DNA of 64,000 nucleotides from Parapedobacter soli (GCF_025460835.1 NZ_JAMXAY010000001.1:62001-126000), one strand, 5' to 3'. Positions 45,399-54,339 are shown, numbered from the stretch's first letter. Notes: generated by a model not told the origin, from the letters alone. A program made the numbers and translations.

Positions 45399-46469
45399 TC
45401 AAAACAAATCCAACTGCTTTCCGCCCCTCGGCATAAACAAGTCGAGCCGTAATTCAGGGAGATTACGGTTGCCCAGGTACCGGGCGACACTGAGCTTGAA
45501 CAGCTGCCGGATGCTTCCGGCTTCGTGTCCTTCGCCGCGCATGCGGGTACCCCATCGGCTGTCGCTGAGCTTGCCGCCATGGCAGGCGGCAATGCCGTGG
45601 AGCACTTTTTCAGCCCGGTCGGGGTATGCTTTATGCACCCAGTCGGTAAACAGCTCGCCAATGGCACCATTGAGCCGAACGATGGTATACCCGGCGGCAA
45701 GCGCACCGTGGTGGGCTGCAGCCTCAATAACACGAGGCACCTCATCGCTGTTCAGACCCGGGATGATGGGGGCACACATCACCATCACAGGAATACCTGC
45801 ATCACTAAGCCTCCGCATAACATGGAGACGGCCTTTGGCGGTAACGGTACGCGGCTCCATCTTCTGCCGCAGCGATTCATCCAGCGAGTTGAGCGAGATG
45901 GCCACATGTACCAACCCAAAGCGGGCTAGCTCAGACAGGATATCGAGGTCGCGGAGGATGAGGTTGTTTTTGCTGATGATAGATACGGGGTGGCGGTAGC
46001 GCAGCAGCACCCCCAGGATAGCGCGGGTGATGCCAAGTTTACGCTCCACGGGTTGGTAACAGTCGGTATTGCCGGACAGCATGATGGGCTGGGGTTTATA
46101 GCCACGGGCATCGAACTGGCGCTCCAGTAAGGCAGCGGCATTGCGCTTCACGATGATTTTCCGCTCAAAATCGAGACCCGCGCTATAGCCCCAATATTCG
46201 TGCGCATTGCGGGCATAGCAGTAGATGCAGCCATGCTCACAACCCTGGTAAGGATTCACCGAATAACCCATACGGAGGTCCGGACTGTCGTTTAAACTGA
46301 CTATTTTCTTTGGGTATTCTTCAATGAACTGGGTGTTGGAGTTGTCAAGGAATTCCTCATCCAACCCCTCGATGTGCTCGGCAACATACCGTTGCGCGGA
46401 AAACCTATTATGTGTATTGACCTGGGCACCCCTACCCTTGAAGTATTCGGGGTTCTGTATCATATCCAT
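45399..46469 (-). CDS. PA0069/SplB-like radical-SAM protein
   Basis: A radical-SAM protein of 356 residues in the PA0069 family (distantly related to spore photoproduct lyase). The cluster motif CEHGCIYCYA supplies Cys77, Cys81 and Cys84, preceded by GYSVNPYQG. Downstream are LSGNTDCYQPVER and VMCAPIIPGLNSDEVP. The substrate is unknown; roles in DNA or small-molecule repair have been suggested for relatives. A -7 element ends only four bases before the ATG at 46469, so translation may be leaderless or may start at the second ATG (46463). Confidence 0.88.
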   Translation of the reverse strand: MDMIQNPEYFKGRGAQVNTHNRFSAQRYVAEHIEGLDEEFLDNSNTQFIEEYPKKIVSLNDSPDLRMGYSVNPYQGCEHGCIYCYARNAHEYWGYSAGLDFERKIIVKRNAAALLERQFDARGYKPQPIMLSGNTDCYQPVERKLGITRAILGVLLRYRHPVSIISKNNLILRDLDILSELARFGLVHVAISLNSLDESLRQKMEPRTVTAKGRLHVMRRLSDAGIPVMVMCAPIIPGLNSDEVPRVIEAAAHHGALAAGYTIVRLNGAIGELFTDWVHKAYPDRAEKVLHGIAACHGGKLSDSRWGTRMRGEGHEAGSIRQLFKLSVARYLGNRNLPELRLDLFMPRGGKQLDLF

Positions 46470-46473
46470 CCTA

Positions 46474-46481
46474 CAAATATA
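46474..46481 (-). promoter_or_regulatory. -7 element of the radical-SAM gene, probable leaderless start
   Basis: The minus strand reads TATATTTG. A start five to seven bases further on falls at 46469-46467, i.e. on the first codon, so the mRNA is probably leaderless or starts just before ATG 46463. Confidence 0.5.
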
Positions 46482-46575
46482 CTAAATATATTAGTAAAAA
46501 TAGACGCCAACTGACCCTGACTGTTAAATATTTGTTAAAGATGCCCTAATGTTCGGAAATGGCTAATGGAACCCT

Positions 46576-46583
46576 TATCTTTG
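46576..46583 (+). promoter_or_regulatory. -7 element driving a short intergenic transcript
   Basis: TATCTTTG on the plus strand, in a gap where no plus-strand protein gene follows. About 65 bases downstream lies a strong terminator. The arrangement points to a small RNA rather than a coding transcript. Confidence 0.6.
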
Positions 46584-46589
46584 CAGTAT

Positions 46590-46654
46590 CATAATTAGGT
46601 TTATAATTGGTTAGTTTAAAAGGTTTCCATTCTCCCCGTTTGGAAACCTTTTTT
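46590..46654 (+). ncRNA. candidate small RNA
   Basis: A promoter element (46576-46583) and an intrinsic terminator (46618-46654) bracket a unit of about 65 bases. It has no ATG-initiated frame of useful length. The 5' part is AU-rich (ATAATTAGGTTTATAATTGG and similar) with short inverted elements. It lies between the radical-SAM gene and the end of the FG-GAP gene, both on the minus strand, so it is not a leader for either. I do not recognise a named family. The terminator alone could simply end the minus-strand operon, leaving the promoter as chance. Confidence 0.5.
46618..46654 (+). terminator. bidirectional intrinsic terminator
   Basis: AAAAGGTTTCC (46618-46628) pairs with GGAAACCTTTT (46642-46652), an 11-bp stem with a 13-base loop, followed by a T-run to 46654. 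The A-run on the other side makes it work on the minus strand too, where it would end the sulfatase/FG-GAP operon 28 bases after the last stop. Confidence 0.85.
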
Positions 46655-46681
46655 CATTAAACTTTATCTCCATCTTTCTGT

Positions 46682-47905
46682 TTAATTCGCTTTCCCCAGC
46701 AACAGTCTCCCTTGGGAGCCCCAGCCGCCCACGAATGCATCGGCTACACCATCGCCACTGAGGTCGCCGATGGTGATGTTCCAGTTCCTGCCCACCACCG
46801 ATGGGGGAATGACCTCGTCCGTAGCATCCGTAAAATATCCTTTCCCATCATTGCGGTAAGCACGCAGCGGCTCCTCTGAAAATCCCGGTACGGCCACCGC
46901 ACTCAGCAATAAGTCGGTATGGCCATCGTGGTCGAAGTCGACCTCACGTGCCGAATAGGTGGAGAATTTATAAACAGGGATCCGGTCGGCCGTCTCATCG
47001 GTAAAACGTGCGTGGCCATCATTGATGAGAATGCGGGCCTGCGGATTCTTATCCCACTTACCCGCATTGCTCGTGATGTTGGCAAACACGATATCCAGGT
47101 CGCCATCGCCATCGACGTCGAAAACCAATACCTCGCGTGTCTCAAGGGGTTCGGGCAACTGGAGTTGGTCCGGGTACTCGGCAAACCGCCCGGTGCCATC
47201 GTTGAGCAGCAAGCGGTTGGGTGGCACCTCATTGCCTACCACCATATCAAGATGGCCATCGCCATTGAGGTCGGCCAGTTTGATACTTTGCGTGGCATCA
47301 TTCACCTGAGGCAGGTTTGTTGCCGTTCGGTCTACGAAATATCCCGGGCGATCGGGGTCATTTATCCAAAGGAAGTTTTGACCTTCGCTGCCCGAATTAC
47401 CCACCACGATGTCTGGTCTCCCATCGCCATCCACATCGCCCACATCCAGCCCGTTGCCCTCACTCATACCGAGCAAGCGGTCGCTTACATCACGGAAAGT
47501 GCCATCGCCGTTGCCCAGGTAGTACTCATGGGTCTGGTCGTCTTCCGCCACAAAAATTACGTCGACATGCCCGTCGCCATCAAAGTCAACCGCCCGCACA
47601 TGCTCGGTGTCGTGCTTGGCCGCTTTGAAAACCCCGCGTTGCCACGTCAGCCTACCGCTACCGTCATTGATATACAAGCGGTTCTCATCGAGTTCCAACG
47701 CTGCGATAACATCCAGGTCACCGTCGCCATCCACGTCGGCAAAGGCCACTTCCAAGATATGGGCTTCGGGATCCCGCGGTACGTGGGTATCGGTCACATC
47801 GAGGAAATAGTCCGTTTCCAATTCGACAGGGATCGTGGATGCGCACGACCAGGCGGCGCTACCAAGGGCTAACAATGCCATTATTTTCTTCATCATCGGG
47901 TTCAT
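46682..47905 (-). CDS. FG-GAP/VCBS-repeat lipoprotein
   Basis: An exported protein of 407 residues made of FG-GAP (VCBS-like) repeats forming a seven-bladed propeller. Calcium loops of the type DVDGDGDLD recur at least seven times (for example DFDGDGHVD, DVDGDGRPD, DLNGDGHLD, DLSGDGVAD). The signal ends near AAWSC with Cys21, probably lipidated. Such propellers bind ligands or glycans outside the cell; some relatives act on sugars but no catalytic residues stand out here. It lies 29 bases downstream of the sulfatase gene and shares its operon, suggesting it helps present or bind the sulfated substrate. Confidence 0.85.
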   Translation of the reverse strand: MNPMMKKIMALLALGSAAWSCASTIPVELETDYFLDVTDTHVPRDPEAHILEVAFADVDGDGDLDVIAALELDENRLYINDGSGRLTWQRGVFKAAKHDTEHVRAVDFDGDGHVDVIFVAEDDQTHEYYLGNGDGTFRDVSDRLLGMSEGNGLDVGDVDGDGRPDIVVGNSGSEGQNFLWINDPDRPGYFVDRTATNLPQVNDATQSIKLADLNGDGHLDMVVGNEVPPNRLLLNDGTGRFAEYPDQLQLPEPLETREVLVFDVDGDGDLDIVFANITSNAGKWDKNPQARILINDGHARFTDETADRIPVYKFSTYSAREVDFDHDGHTDLLLSAVAVPGFSEEPLRAYRNDGKGYFTDATDEVIPPSVVGRNWNITIGDLSGDGVADAFVGGWGSQGRLLLGKAN

Positions 47906-47934
47906 AAGCTCTTTGTTTTAAACATATTCTTGGA

Positions 47935-49380
47935 TTAATCCGATCTATTCACCCGGCCCGGCTCGCGCAAGTTTTTACCGGCCACGCCCGTAAGCGCATC
48001 GCCCATATCCGCACGTGCCTTTTCGGCCAATCGTAGCATTGCTGCCACCACCCGGGGGCGGGAGGCCGCCAGATTAGTGGTTTCACCGATATCATTGCTG
48101 AGGTGGTACAGTTCGGGCTGTTCAATCCTGGCCATCTCGTACTTGATGGGTATGCCATCGTCACGGTAAGGCTGGCCGGGCTTGATGGTGCGGTACGCGT
48201 GTGGTAAATATAGCTTCCATTCACCCATGATTACCGCTTGCAGCTCGTTGCGGTTGTAATAAATGTAGTATGCCTCATGCGGTGATTTGGCCCCCTCAGC
48301 CACCTGCATGAGCTGCCAGATGTCGAGCCCATCGATAGGCCGCCGTGGAAGCTCTGCCCCTGTTATCCATGCAATGGTGGGCAGTATGTCGATGGTCATG
48401 GCAGGCGCTGCCTGTATCCCGCCGGCCGGCAGCTGGCCGGGCCAGCGCATGATGCACGGTACCCTGACACCTCCTTCCCACGAGGTACCTTTACCCTCGC
48501 GCAGGGGCAGGGCCTCTCCGCTGTGTCCTCCGTAAGAAAGCCATGGCCCGTTATCCGAAGCGAAGATCACAACCGTGCGATCATCGATGCCATATTGCTG
48601 GAGGGCTTGCAGTACCTGGCCTACAGACCAATCGATTTCCATGATAACATCGCCGTACAACCCCCTTTCGGATTTGCCCTTGAACTTATCGGAAACGGCC
48701 AAAGGTACGTGGGGCATACTGTGGGCGAGGTACAGGAAAAATGGCTTGTCGTTGTTCCGTTTGATGAAATCGACCGCCCGCTCAGTATACCGGGTGGTGA
48801 GGAGGTCCTGGTCTTCGACTGTTTCAATGACCCGCTCATTTTCATACAATGGCAGCGGCGGATAATAGTTCTTGGTTTCGGGATGGTACGGCCACATGTC
48901 GTTGGAATATGGCAGGCCGAAGAACTCGTCAAACCCTTGCCGTGTGGGGAGGAAGGGTGCGTGGTGGCCAAGGTGCCATTTGCCGATGGCAGCGGTATGG
49001 TAACCCAATGGCTTCAACACCTCAGCAATGGTCATCTCGTCCGGGTTGAGGCCGTGTTTGGCGCTGTGGTCAAGCGCGCCGTGGATACCCACCCTATTGG
49101 GATAACAGCCGGTGAGCAACGCTGCCCGCGAAGCGGAGCAGACAGCCTGTGCCGCGTGGAAATTGGTAAACCGCACCCCTTCTGCAGCCATCCGGTCGAG
49201 GTTGGGTGTCTGGATATCGGGAGAGCCGAACACCCCCACATCTTGGTAACCCTGGTCGTCTGTAAAGATGATAATGACATTGGGCTTCTCTTGCACAGGC
49301 ACCGCCTGGGCACCAACAACAACAACAGGAAGCAAACAATACACGAACAACGGCAGGCAACGCATGGAAGGTATAGTCAT
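47935..49380 (-). CDS. type I (formylglycine) sulfatase
   Basis: An exported sulfatase of 481 residues with a signal peptide (to about Ala26). FTDDQGYQDVG gives metal-binding Asp41 and Asp42. The CSASR motif at 81-85 marks the Cys81 converted to formylglycine by a maturase, which is not in the window. GCYPNRVGIHG, GKWHLGHH and ASDNGPW further define the family. Sulfated plant, algal or host glycans are typical targets. It heads a two-gene operon with the FG-GAP protein; no glycosidase sits beside it, so the substrate is unknown. Confidence 0.93.
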   Translation of the reverse strand: MTIPSMRCLPLFVYCLLPVVVVGAQAVPVQEKPNVIIIFTDDQGYQDVGVFGSPDIQTPNLDRMAAEGVRFTNFHAAQAVCSASRAALLTGCYPNRVGIHGALDHSAKHGLNPDEMTIAEVLKPLGYHTAAIGKWHLGHHAPFLPTRQGFDEFFGLPYSNDMWPYHPETKNYYPPLPLYENERVIETVEDQDLLTTRYTERAVDFIKRNNDKPFFLYLAHSMPHVPLAVSDKFKGKSERGLYGDVIMEIDWSVGQVLQALQQYGIDDRTVVIFASDNGPWLSYGGHSGEALPLREGKGTSWEGGVRVPCIMRWPGQLPAGGIQAAPAMTIDILPTIAWITGAELPRRPIDGLDIWQLMQVAEGAKSPHEAYYIYYNRNELQAVIMGEWKLYLPHAYRTIKPGQPYRDDGIPIKYEMARIEQPELYHLSNDIGETTNLAASRPRVVAAMLRLAEKARADMGDALTGVAGKNLREPGRVNRSD

Positions 49381-49454
49381 GTAACGTTGTTTTTAAAGGG
49401 ACATTAATTGGGATACCATAGCTAAGGTACATATTATTCCACAATAAAATTCAT

Positions 49455-49462
49455 TATCTTTG
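49455..49462 (+). promoter_or_regulatory. -7 element of the DUF4833 gene
   Basis: TATCTTTG, followed by a strong ribosome-binding site AAGGAGG at 49467-49473 and ATG 49480. The predicted start is near 49468, so the leader would be barely longer than the Shine-Dalgarno sequence. A full SD is unusual in this window. Confidence 0.65.
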
Positions 49463-49479
49463 GAAAAAGGAGGTGTCGT

Positions 49480-50094
49480 ATGCTGGTAATCCCACGCTTA
49501 CATCCGTATGCATTCCATGACCTGTGTCGCCGTGGGGGTGCAAAAGGCGGTTTGTATGTCCTGCTCTTCTTCTCAGGGTTTATACTAACCGCACAGGAGC
49601 GCGAATCGGACAAAAAAATCGTGGTAGACAGTCTCCCGGTACCCAGCGAACCGAACCAGCTATTCTACCTGCAACGCGACCCGGATGCCAATACGGTGGT
49701 CTACCAGCTCAACACAGTCGACGGTAAAGTCGATGCCGGCAAGCCGGTGAATGTCTTCTGGATCCGCTATGCGGAAGGTGGTATGCGCAAAGACCTGAAT
49801 TTCGTGCAACGCACGATGGCTTACGGAATTACCCACAAAACGCTGGGCAATGGCGATTTCGAGCTGCAGCTAGCTGCTTATAAGAAGCATCCGCTGCGTC
49901 TGGCCTATTGCGGAAAAATGGAAACTTACCGCGTATATACATCAATCAAAGGCCGGGAAGCAGTATTGGACCGCATCTTCGTGCGCATCGACGGCGGTAG
50001 CATATTCAGTCCAAACATTACTTATTTTGAATTAATAGGCCGCGACACAGCTACCGGCAAACCCGTAAGCGAACGGATAAAACCCGATCAATAG
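49480..50094 (+). CDS. DUF4833 exported protein
   Basis: A 204-residue protein of the DUF4833 family, found mainly in Bacteroidota, with no known function. An N-terminal hydrophobic segment (LYVLLFFSGFILTA) serves as signal or anchor. The conserved body has LFYLQRDPDANTVVYQLN, VFWIRYAEGGMRKDLNFVQR and YFELIGRD, a beta-rich pattern. Its last seven bases overlap the end of the convergent bshC gene. It has its own promoter and is not in an operon. Confidence 0.85.
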   Translation: MLVIPRLHPYAFHDLCRRGGAKGGLYVLLFFSGFILTAQERESDKKIVVDSLPVPSEPNQLFYLQRDPDANTVVYQLNTVDGKVDAGKPVNVFWIRYAEGGMRKDLNFVQRTMAYGITHKTLGNGDFELQLAAYKKHPLRLAYCGKMETYRVYTSIKGREAVLDRIFVRIDGGSIFSPNITYFELIGRDTATGKPVSERIKPDQ

Positions 50095-51677
50095 ATGATG
50101 GTGAATTTAAAGTCCAACGGCTTGAAGTGCTGAATCAGCTCGTCGATAAGCCTATCGCCATACCGGACGTATAGCGGACCCACATTTTCCGACCGCTCCT
50201 GCAGTTCGCCGCCAGGGAAGAGCTTCTCCTTGATACGCTCGATCTGGATCAACGCATCCTCATGGTTGCGCTTGTCAGCCCGCAGTAATTTTTTCTCCAG
50301 ATTTTTGACAGCCTTTTTCAATCGCGCTTTCACCGCATCGGTACTGGGGCCTAAACTCGGGTCGATTTTATGGGCACGGAGCCGTAGCTTACTAAAGATG
50401 GCATTAAATTCCATCCACTCATCGTTGAGCGTAAGCCGGTGTTTGGTATGGCGGCGTACATATTCCTTCTTCAGTTCCTCGGTATCCTTGAAAATACTTC
50501 TGAATGTGAGGTTGAGCCGGAGTACTTTGACAGACATGTTGTCGTCGGTTATCATTGCAGAATTGCGTGGCACCAGAATTGGAAAATCCACACCGTAGTG
50601 CTGGAAGCATGATTTCAGCTGCAACCAATAGGCAATTTCTGCTCCCCCTCCGATGTAGGCTAGGTTTGGCAATATCACCTCCTGGTAAAGTGGGCGCATG
50701 ACGACGTTGGGGCTGAAACGCTCGGGATGATGCTGGATTTCCGCCTTCAGCTCATCTTCGGAAAAAGAAATCCCTTGATTAAGCACCTCATACCGTCCGT
50801 TTTCAAGTTTCACAATGCGTTCACGAAACGAATCGTTGAGGTAAAAAAAGTTAATCTCCCTGGCATGCACCTGGCTGGAAAATCCCGCCCGCTCCAGGGC
50901 GTTCGATGTTTGCTCGATAGCGCTATGACTGTGGCCGCCAATGATATCCTGCTCGATGAATGCCGAAAACCGTTGTTTAAGCGATGCGTCATCCGCATCG
51001 ATGACAACAAGGCCATGCGAACCGAACAGGCCATTCACCAAATACCTGGTGGCATCGGCTAAGTTTTCGTGCCGCAGGTATGCCGATTCGACCAGTTCGG
51101 CCAGTTTGGACGAGTTGTCCGACAAGCCGAGGATACGTTGGTATTCACGTACCGTATCTCCCATTCCTGCTGTTTTCATCCGCCCGGTTGCCCCTCCTGC
51201 GGGGGCATCCCATACGATTTTCTTGCCGTGCAGCCGGGCATGGTTGATTTCGGCAAAATCGTGGTCCTCGGTAGCCATCCAATACACGGGCACGAAGTTG
51301 TACTCGGGGAATGCCGCTTTCAGGTCACGCGAAAGGCGTATGGCACTAGCGATCTTAAAAATAAAATACAACGGACCAGTGAAGATGTTGAGTTGGTGGC
51401 CGGTAGTGATGGTAAAGGTACGCTCGCTTGATAACGCCTCGATATTGGTGGCAACGGCAGACTGTTTCTGCAATGCTTCACCGTATTGGCGCCGCAATAC
51501 GTGTACCAGTACTTCCCGGTCGGTTTTACCTGCTTTGGCTTGCAGCTGCTTTGCAAAGCCCTCGATATCGGGCCTGTTACCCGCAAATGGTGCCAGAGAA
51601 GCGGCGTTATCCAGATAGTCCAACAGGGTCTTCGAAAAGCTATTGGTATCTTTATAATCTATATAGGTTGCCTTCAT
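50088..51677 (-). CDS. bshC: bacillithiol biosynthesis cysteine-adding enzyme
   Basis: BshC adds cysteine to GlcN-malate, the last step of bacillithiol synthesis, a low-molecular-weight thiol used by Firmicutes and many Bacteroidota. The protein has 529 residues. Family features are the Rossmann-like core TITTGHQLNIFTGPLYFIFK near 91-110, YWMATEDHDFAEINHA near 133-148, and a C-terminal coiled coil (KARLKKAVKNLEKKL) for dimerisation. bshA and bshB are not in the window. A -7 element ends seven bases before the ATG, pointing to a leaderless message. Confidence 0.94.
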   Translation of the reverse strand: MKATYIDYKDTNSFSKTLLDYLDNAASLAPFAGNRPDIEGFAKQLQAKAGKTDREVLVHVLRRQYGEALQKQSAVATNIEALSSERTFTITTGHQLNIFTGPLYFIFKIASAIRLSRDLKAAFPEYNFVPVYWMATEDHDFAEINHARLHGKKIVWDAPAGGATGRMKTAGMGDTVREYQRILGLSDNSSKLAELVESAYLRHENLADATRYLVNGLFGSHGLVVIDADDASLKQRFSAFIEQDIIGGHSHSAIEQTSNALERAGFSSQVHAREINFFYLNDSFRERIVKLENGRYEVLNQGISFSEDELKAEIQHHPERFSPNVVMRPLYQEVILPNLAYIGGGAEIAYWLQLKSCFQHYGVDFPILVPRNSAMITDDNMSVKVLRLNLTFRSIFKDTEELKKEYVRRHTKHRLTLNDEWMEFNAIFSKLRLRAHKIDPSLGPSTDAVKARLKKAVKNLEKKLLRADKRNHEDALIQIERIKEKLFPGGELQERSENVGPLYVRYGDRLIDELIQHFKPLDFKFTIIY

Positions 51678-51684
51678 CAGTAAA

Positions 51685-51692
51685 CAAAGATA
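51685..51692 (-). promoter_or_regulatory. -7 element of bshC, probable leaderless start
   Basis: The minus strand reads TATCTTTG (51692-51685). Seven bases then separate it from the ATG at 51677, which is the normal distance to the start point itself, so the mRNA probably begins at the AUG. Confidence 0.55.
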
Positions 51693-51725
51693 GGCGTTGC
51701 AGGCTAAAACCGTGCGTGATAACGA

Positions 51726-53060
51726 TTATTTGACAATCGTTCCATAGAGGTCGAAATCTTCGGCCCGCTCTACGCGTATGTTGGCGAAGTGGCCGAGTGT
51801 GAGGTAGTTTTGCGCGGCAGGGATAAGCACCTCGTTGTCTACCTCGGGCGAGTCGTATTCCGTACGCCCCACAAAGTAGTCGCCCTCCACCTTATCTACC
51901 AGTACCCTGAACATCTTGCCTACCTTCTGCTGATTGATATCGAAAGAAATACCCTGTTGGATTTCCATGATCTGCTCCATACGGGCGGCTTTGGTTTCTT
52001 CAGGAACATCATCTACCAAACTGTAGGCATGGGTGTTTTCTTCGTGCGAATAGGTAAAGCAACCGAGCCGATCGAATCGCGTGTCGGCCACCCATTGCTG
52101 GAGTTCGTCGAAATCGTGCTCGGTCTCGCCGGGGTATCCACAGATGAGCGTGGTACGCAGGGCGATGTCTGGCACACGGTCGCGGATAGCTTGCACCAGA
52201 TCGATGGTCTTTTGCTTGGTGATGCCCCGCCGCATGGATTTAAGCATACGGTCGCTGATGTGCTGCAGTGGCATGTCAAGGTAATTGCAGATATTGGCTC
52301 GCTCGCTCATAGCGTCGAGCACGTCCATCGGGAAACCGGAGGGGTAGGCATATTGCAACCGTATCCATTCGATGCCGTCTACGTCAGACAACCGGCGCAA
52401 GAGGTCGGCAAGGTTGCGCTTGCCATACAGGTCGAGCCCGTAATAGGTGAGGTCCTGTGCGATGAGGATGAGCTCCTTGGTACCGTTCCTGGCGAGCTGC
52501 CGGGCCTCTTTCACCAATGCATCCATCGGTTTGGATACGTGTTTACCGCGCATCAACGGAATGGCACAGAACGAACAGGGGCGGTTACAGCCCTCGGCTA
52601 TCTTAAAATAAGCGAAATGCGACGGCGTGGTAAGCAGGCGTTCGCCTACCAGTTCGTGTTTATAGTCGGCACCAACGGCACCCAGCAGCTCCTGCAGGTC
52701 GTGGGTTCCGAAATAGGCGTCTACATTGGGGATTTCGCTTTGCAGCTCTGGCTTGTAGCGTTCTGATAAGCATCCGGTTACGATGACCTTACCAATTTTA
52801 CCTTCATCTTTGAGCGCGCTATACTGGAGAATGGTATCGATGGATTCCTGCTTGGCGTTGTCGATGAACCCACAGGTATTTATCACGACGATATCGTCGG
52901 CCCGCACATCGGCCGACTCGTGCACCACCGGCATGTCATTGCCACGCAATTGGCCCATCAGCACCTCGCTATCGTGTATGTTTTTGGAGCAGCCCAGTGT
53001 CACCACGTTTACACGCGGCTTACGGGTAGTGCCTGCTTCCTTCTTTATTTTTGTGTTCAT
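51726..53060 (-). CDS. rimO: ribosomal protein S12 methylthiotransferase
   Basis: RimO attaches a methylthio group to an aspartate of ribosomal protein S12. From ATG 53060 the protein has 444 residues: an N-terminal UPF0004 domain with cluster cysteines Cys24, Cys63 and Cys97 (TLGCSKN, NTCGF, TGCLSER), a radical-SAM core with Cys158, Cys162 and Cys165 in CNRPCSFC, and a C-terminal TRAM domain. The open frame extends further upstream into the ftsY gene, but without family similarity. It follows ftsY by 52 bases in a conserved operon. Confidence 0.95.
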   Translation of the reverse strand: MNTKIKKEAGTTRKPRVNVVTLGCSKNIHDSEVLMGQLRGNDMPVVHESADVRADDIVVINTCGFIDNAKQESIDTILQYSALKDEGKIGKVIVTGCLSERYKPELQSEIPNVDAYFGTHDLQELLGAVGADYKHELVGERLLTTPSHFAYFKIAEGCNRPCSFCAIPLMRGKHVSKPMDALVKEARQLARNGTKELILIAQDLTYYGLDLYGKRNLADLLRRLSDVDGIEWIRLQYAYPSGFPMDVLDAMSERANICNYLDMPLQHISDRMLKSMRRGITKQKTIDLVQAIRDRVPDIALRTTLICGYPGETEHDFDELQQWVADTRFDRLGCFTYSHEENTHAYSLVDDVPEETKAARMEQIMEIQQGISFDINQQKVGKMFRVLVDKVEGDYFVGRTEYDSPEVDNEVLIPAAQNYLTLGHFANIRVERAEDFDLYGTIVK

Positions 53061-53112
53061 CTGGAAATATGTTTTTAGCAGACTCCGGTAACCGGTGCTT
53101 CCGTCGCACCGA

Positions 53113-54075
53113 TTACTTAAACAGGGAGTCGACAAACTCTTTTTTATTGAACAGCTGGAGGTCGTCCATTTTCTCGCCCACACCGATGTATTTGACCGGT
53201 ATCTTGAATTGGTCGGATATGCCGATTACCACGCCGCCCTTTGCGGTACCATCGAGTTTGGTAAGGGCCAATGCGTTGACATCGGTGGCTTGGGTAAACT
53301 GTTTGCACTGCTCTATTGCGTTCTGCCCGGTAGAAGCGTCGAGCACAAGCAGGATTTCATGTGGCGCACCGGGCACGATCTTCTGCATCACCTGCTTGAT
53401 TTTGGTCAGCTCGTTCATGAGGGCCACCTTGTTATGCAGCCTTCCGGCTGTATCTATGATAGCCACATCGTCGCCGTTGGCTACCGCCGATTTAACCGTA
53501 TCGTATGCTACAGAGGCGGGGTCAGACCCCATGGCCTGGGCAACCACACGCACGCCTACCCGCTCACCCCAAAGCTTGATCTGGTCTACGGCAGCAGCCC
53601 GGAATGTATCTGCTGCACCCAGCACCACACTATTGCCGGCCTGCTTAAGCTGGTGGGCAAGCTTACCGATGGTAGTTGTTTTCCCTACACCGTTTACACC
53701 CACCACCATAATCACGTAGGGCTTATGGTCGCCGTATTCGAAGTGCTCGAAATCAGCACTGTTGTTTTCAGCAAGCAGCCCTTGGATCTCGTCGCGCAGA
53801 ATCGCGTTGAGCTCTGATGTGTTGATGTATTTATCCCGCGCTACCCGCGCTTCTATACGGTCGATGATTTTCAGGGTGGTAGTTACACCTACGTCCGAGG
53901 TGACAAGCACTTCTTCCAAGTCGTCGAGCACATCATCGTCTACGGTAGACTTGCCCACAACGGCCTTGGTAATCTTCGCCAGAAACCCCTCTTTGGTTTT
54001 TTCGAGGCCCTTATCGAGTGCTTCCTGGGCTTCGGGTGTTTCCTGCTTCTTCTTGAAAAAATCAAATAGTCCCAT
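53113..54075 (-). CDS. ftsY: signal recognition particle receptor
   Basis: FtsY is the SRP receptor GTPase that brings translating ribosomes to the inner membrane. The 320-residue protein starts MGLFDFFKKK (ATG 54075, chosen over 54096). It has the N domain, then the NG GTPase core: G1 VVGVNGVGKTTTIGKLA near 124-140, KTTT with DTFRAAAVDQ, G3 IIDTAGRLHNK, and G4 ALTKLDGTAKGG. The acidic A domain of E. coli FtsY is absent, as usual in this phylum. It lies between the DUF4295 and rimO genes. Confidence 0.96.
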   Translation of the reverse strand: MGLFDFFKKKQETPEAQEALDKGLEKTKEGFLAKITKAVVGKSTVDDDVLDDLEEVLVTSDVGVTTTLKIIDRIEARVARDKYINTSELNAILRDEIQGLLAENNSADFEHFEYGDHKPYVIMVVGVNGVGKTTTIGKLAHQLKQAGNSVVLGAADTFRAAAVDQIKLWGERVGVRVVAQAMGSDPASVAYDTVKSAVANGDDVAIIDTAGRLHNKVALMNELTKIKQVMQKIVPGAPHEILLVLDASTGQNAIEQCKQFTQATDVNALALTKLDGTAKGGVVIGISDQFKIPVKYIGVGEKMDDLQLFNKKEFVDSLFK

Positions 54076-54153
54076 AGCTGAATGCAAACATAACAAAAAA
54101 GCCCTTCCGGTAACATCCCGAAACGGCTTTTCGCAATATCATATATGCAGAAA

Positions 54154-54339
54154 TTATTCTGCTGCCGACTCTGCAACGGCTTCTTTAGCTACCTCTACGG
54201 CTTCTTTGATTTGGTCGTTGTGTGCGATAAGCTCCTTAAAGGTATACGCCCCCGTTTTTGGCGACCTAACAGCGGTAATAACCTTCGTATAGTCTTTACC
54301 TTTACCTGTCTTGAGTGATGCTACTGCTTTCTTTGCCAT
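54154..54339 (-). CDS. DUF4295 small basic protein
   Basis: A 61-residue protein of the DUF4295 family, MAKKAVASLKTGKGKDYTK at the start and an Ala/Glu-rich tail. It is found almost only in Bacteroidota, always directly after rpmG, as here (46-base gap). Position and composition suggest a ribosome-associated role, but none is proven. Start and length fit the family. Confidence 0.9.
   Translation of the reverse strand: MAKKAVASLKTGKGKDYTKVITAVRSPKTGAYTFKELIAHNDQIKEAVEVAKEAVAESAAE

Noticed and set aside
45356-45745. A 130-codon N-terminal extension of the rhomboid frame.
   Set aside because: It overlaps the radical-SAM gene on the same strand in another frame and has shadow-like Ser/Pro/Cys-rich composition; the rhomboid fold begins at ATG 45355.
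48523-49407. A 294-codon open frame opposite the sulfatase gene.
   Set aside because: The sulfatase frame carries all catalytic motifs; the opposite frame has none and no start context.
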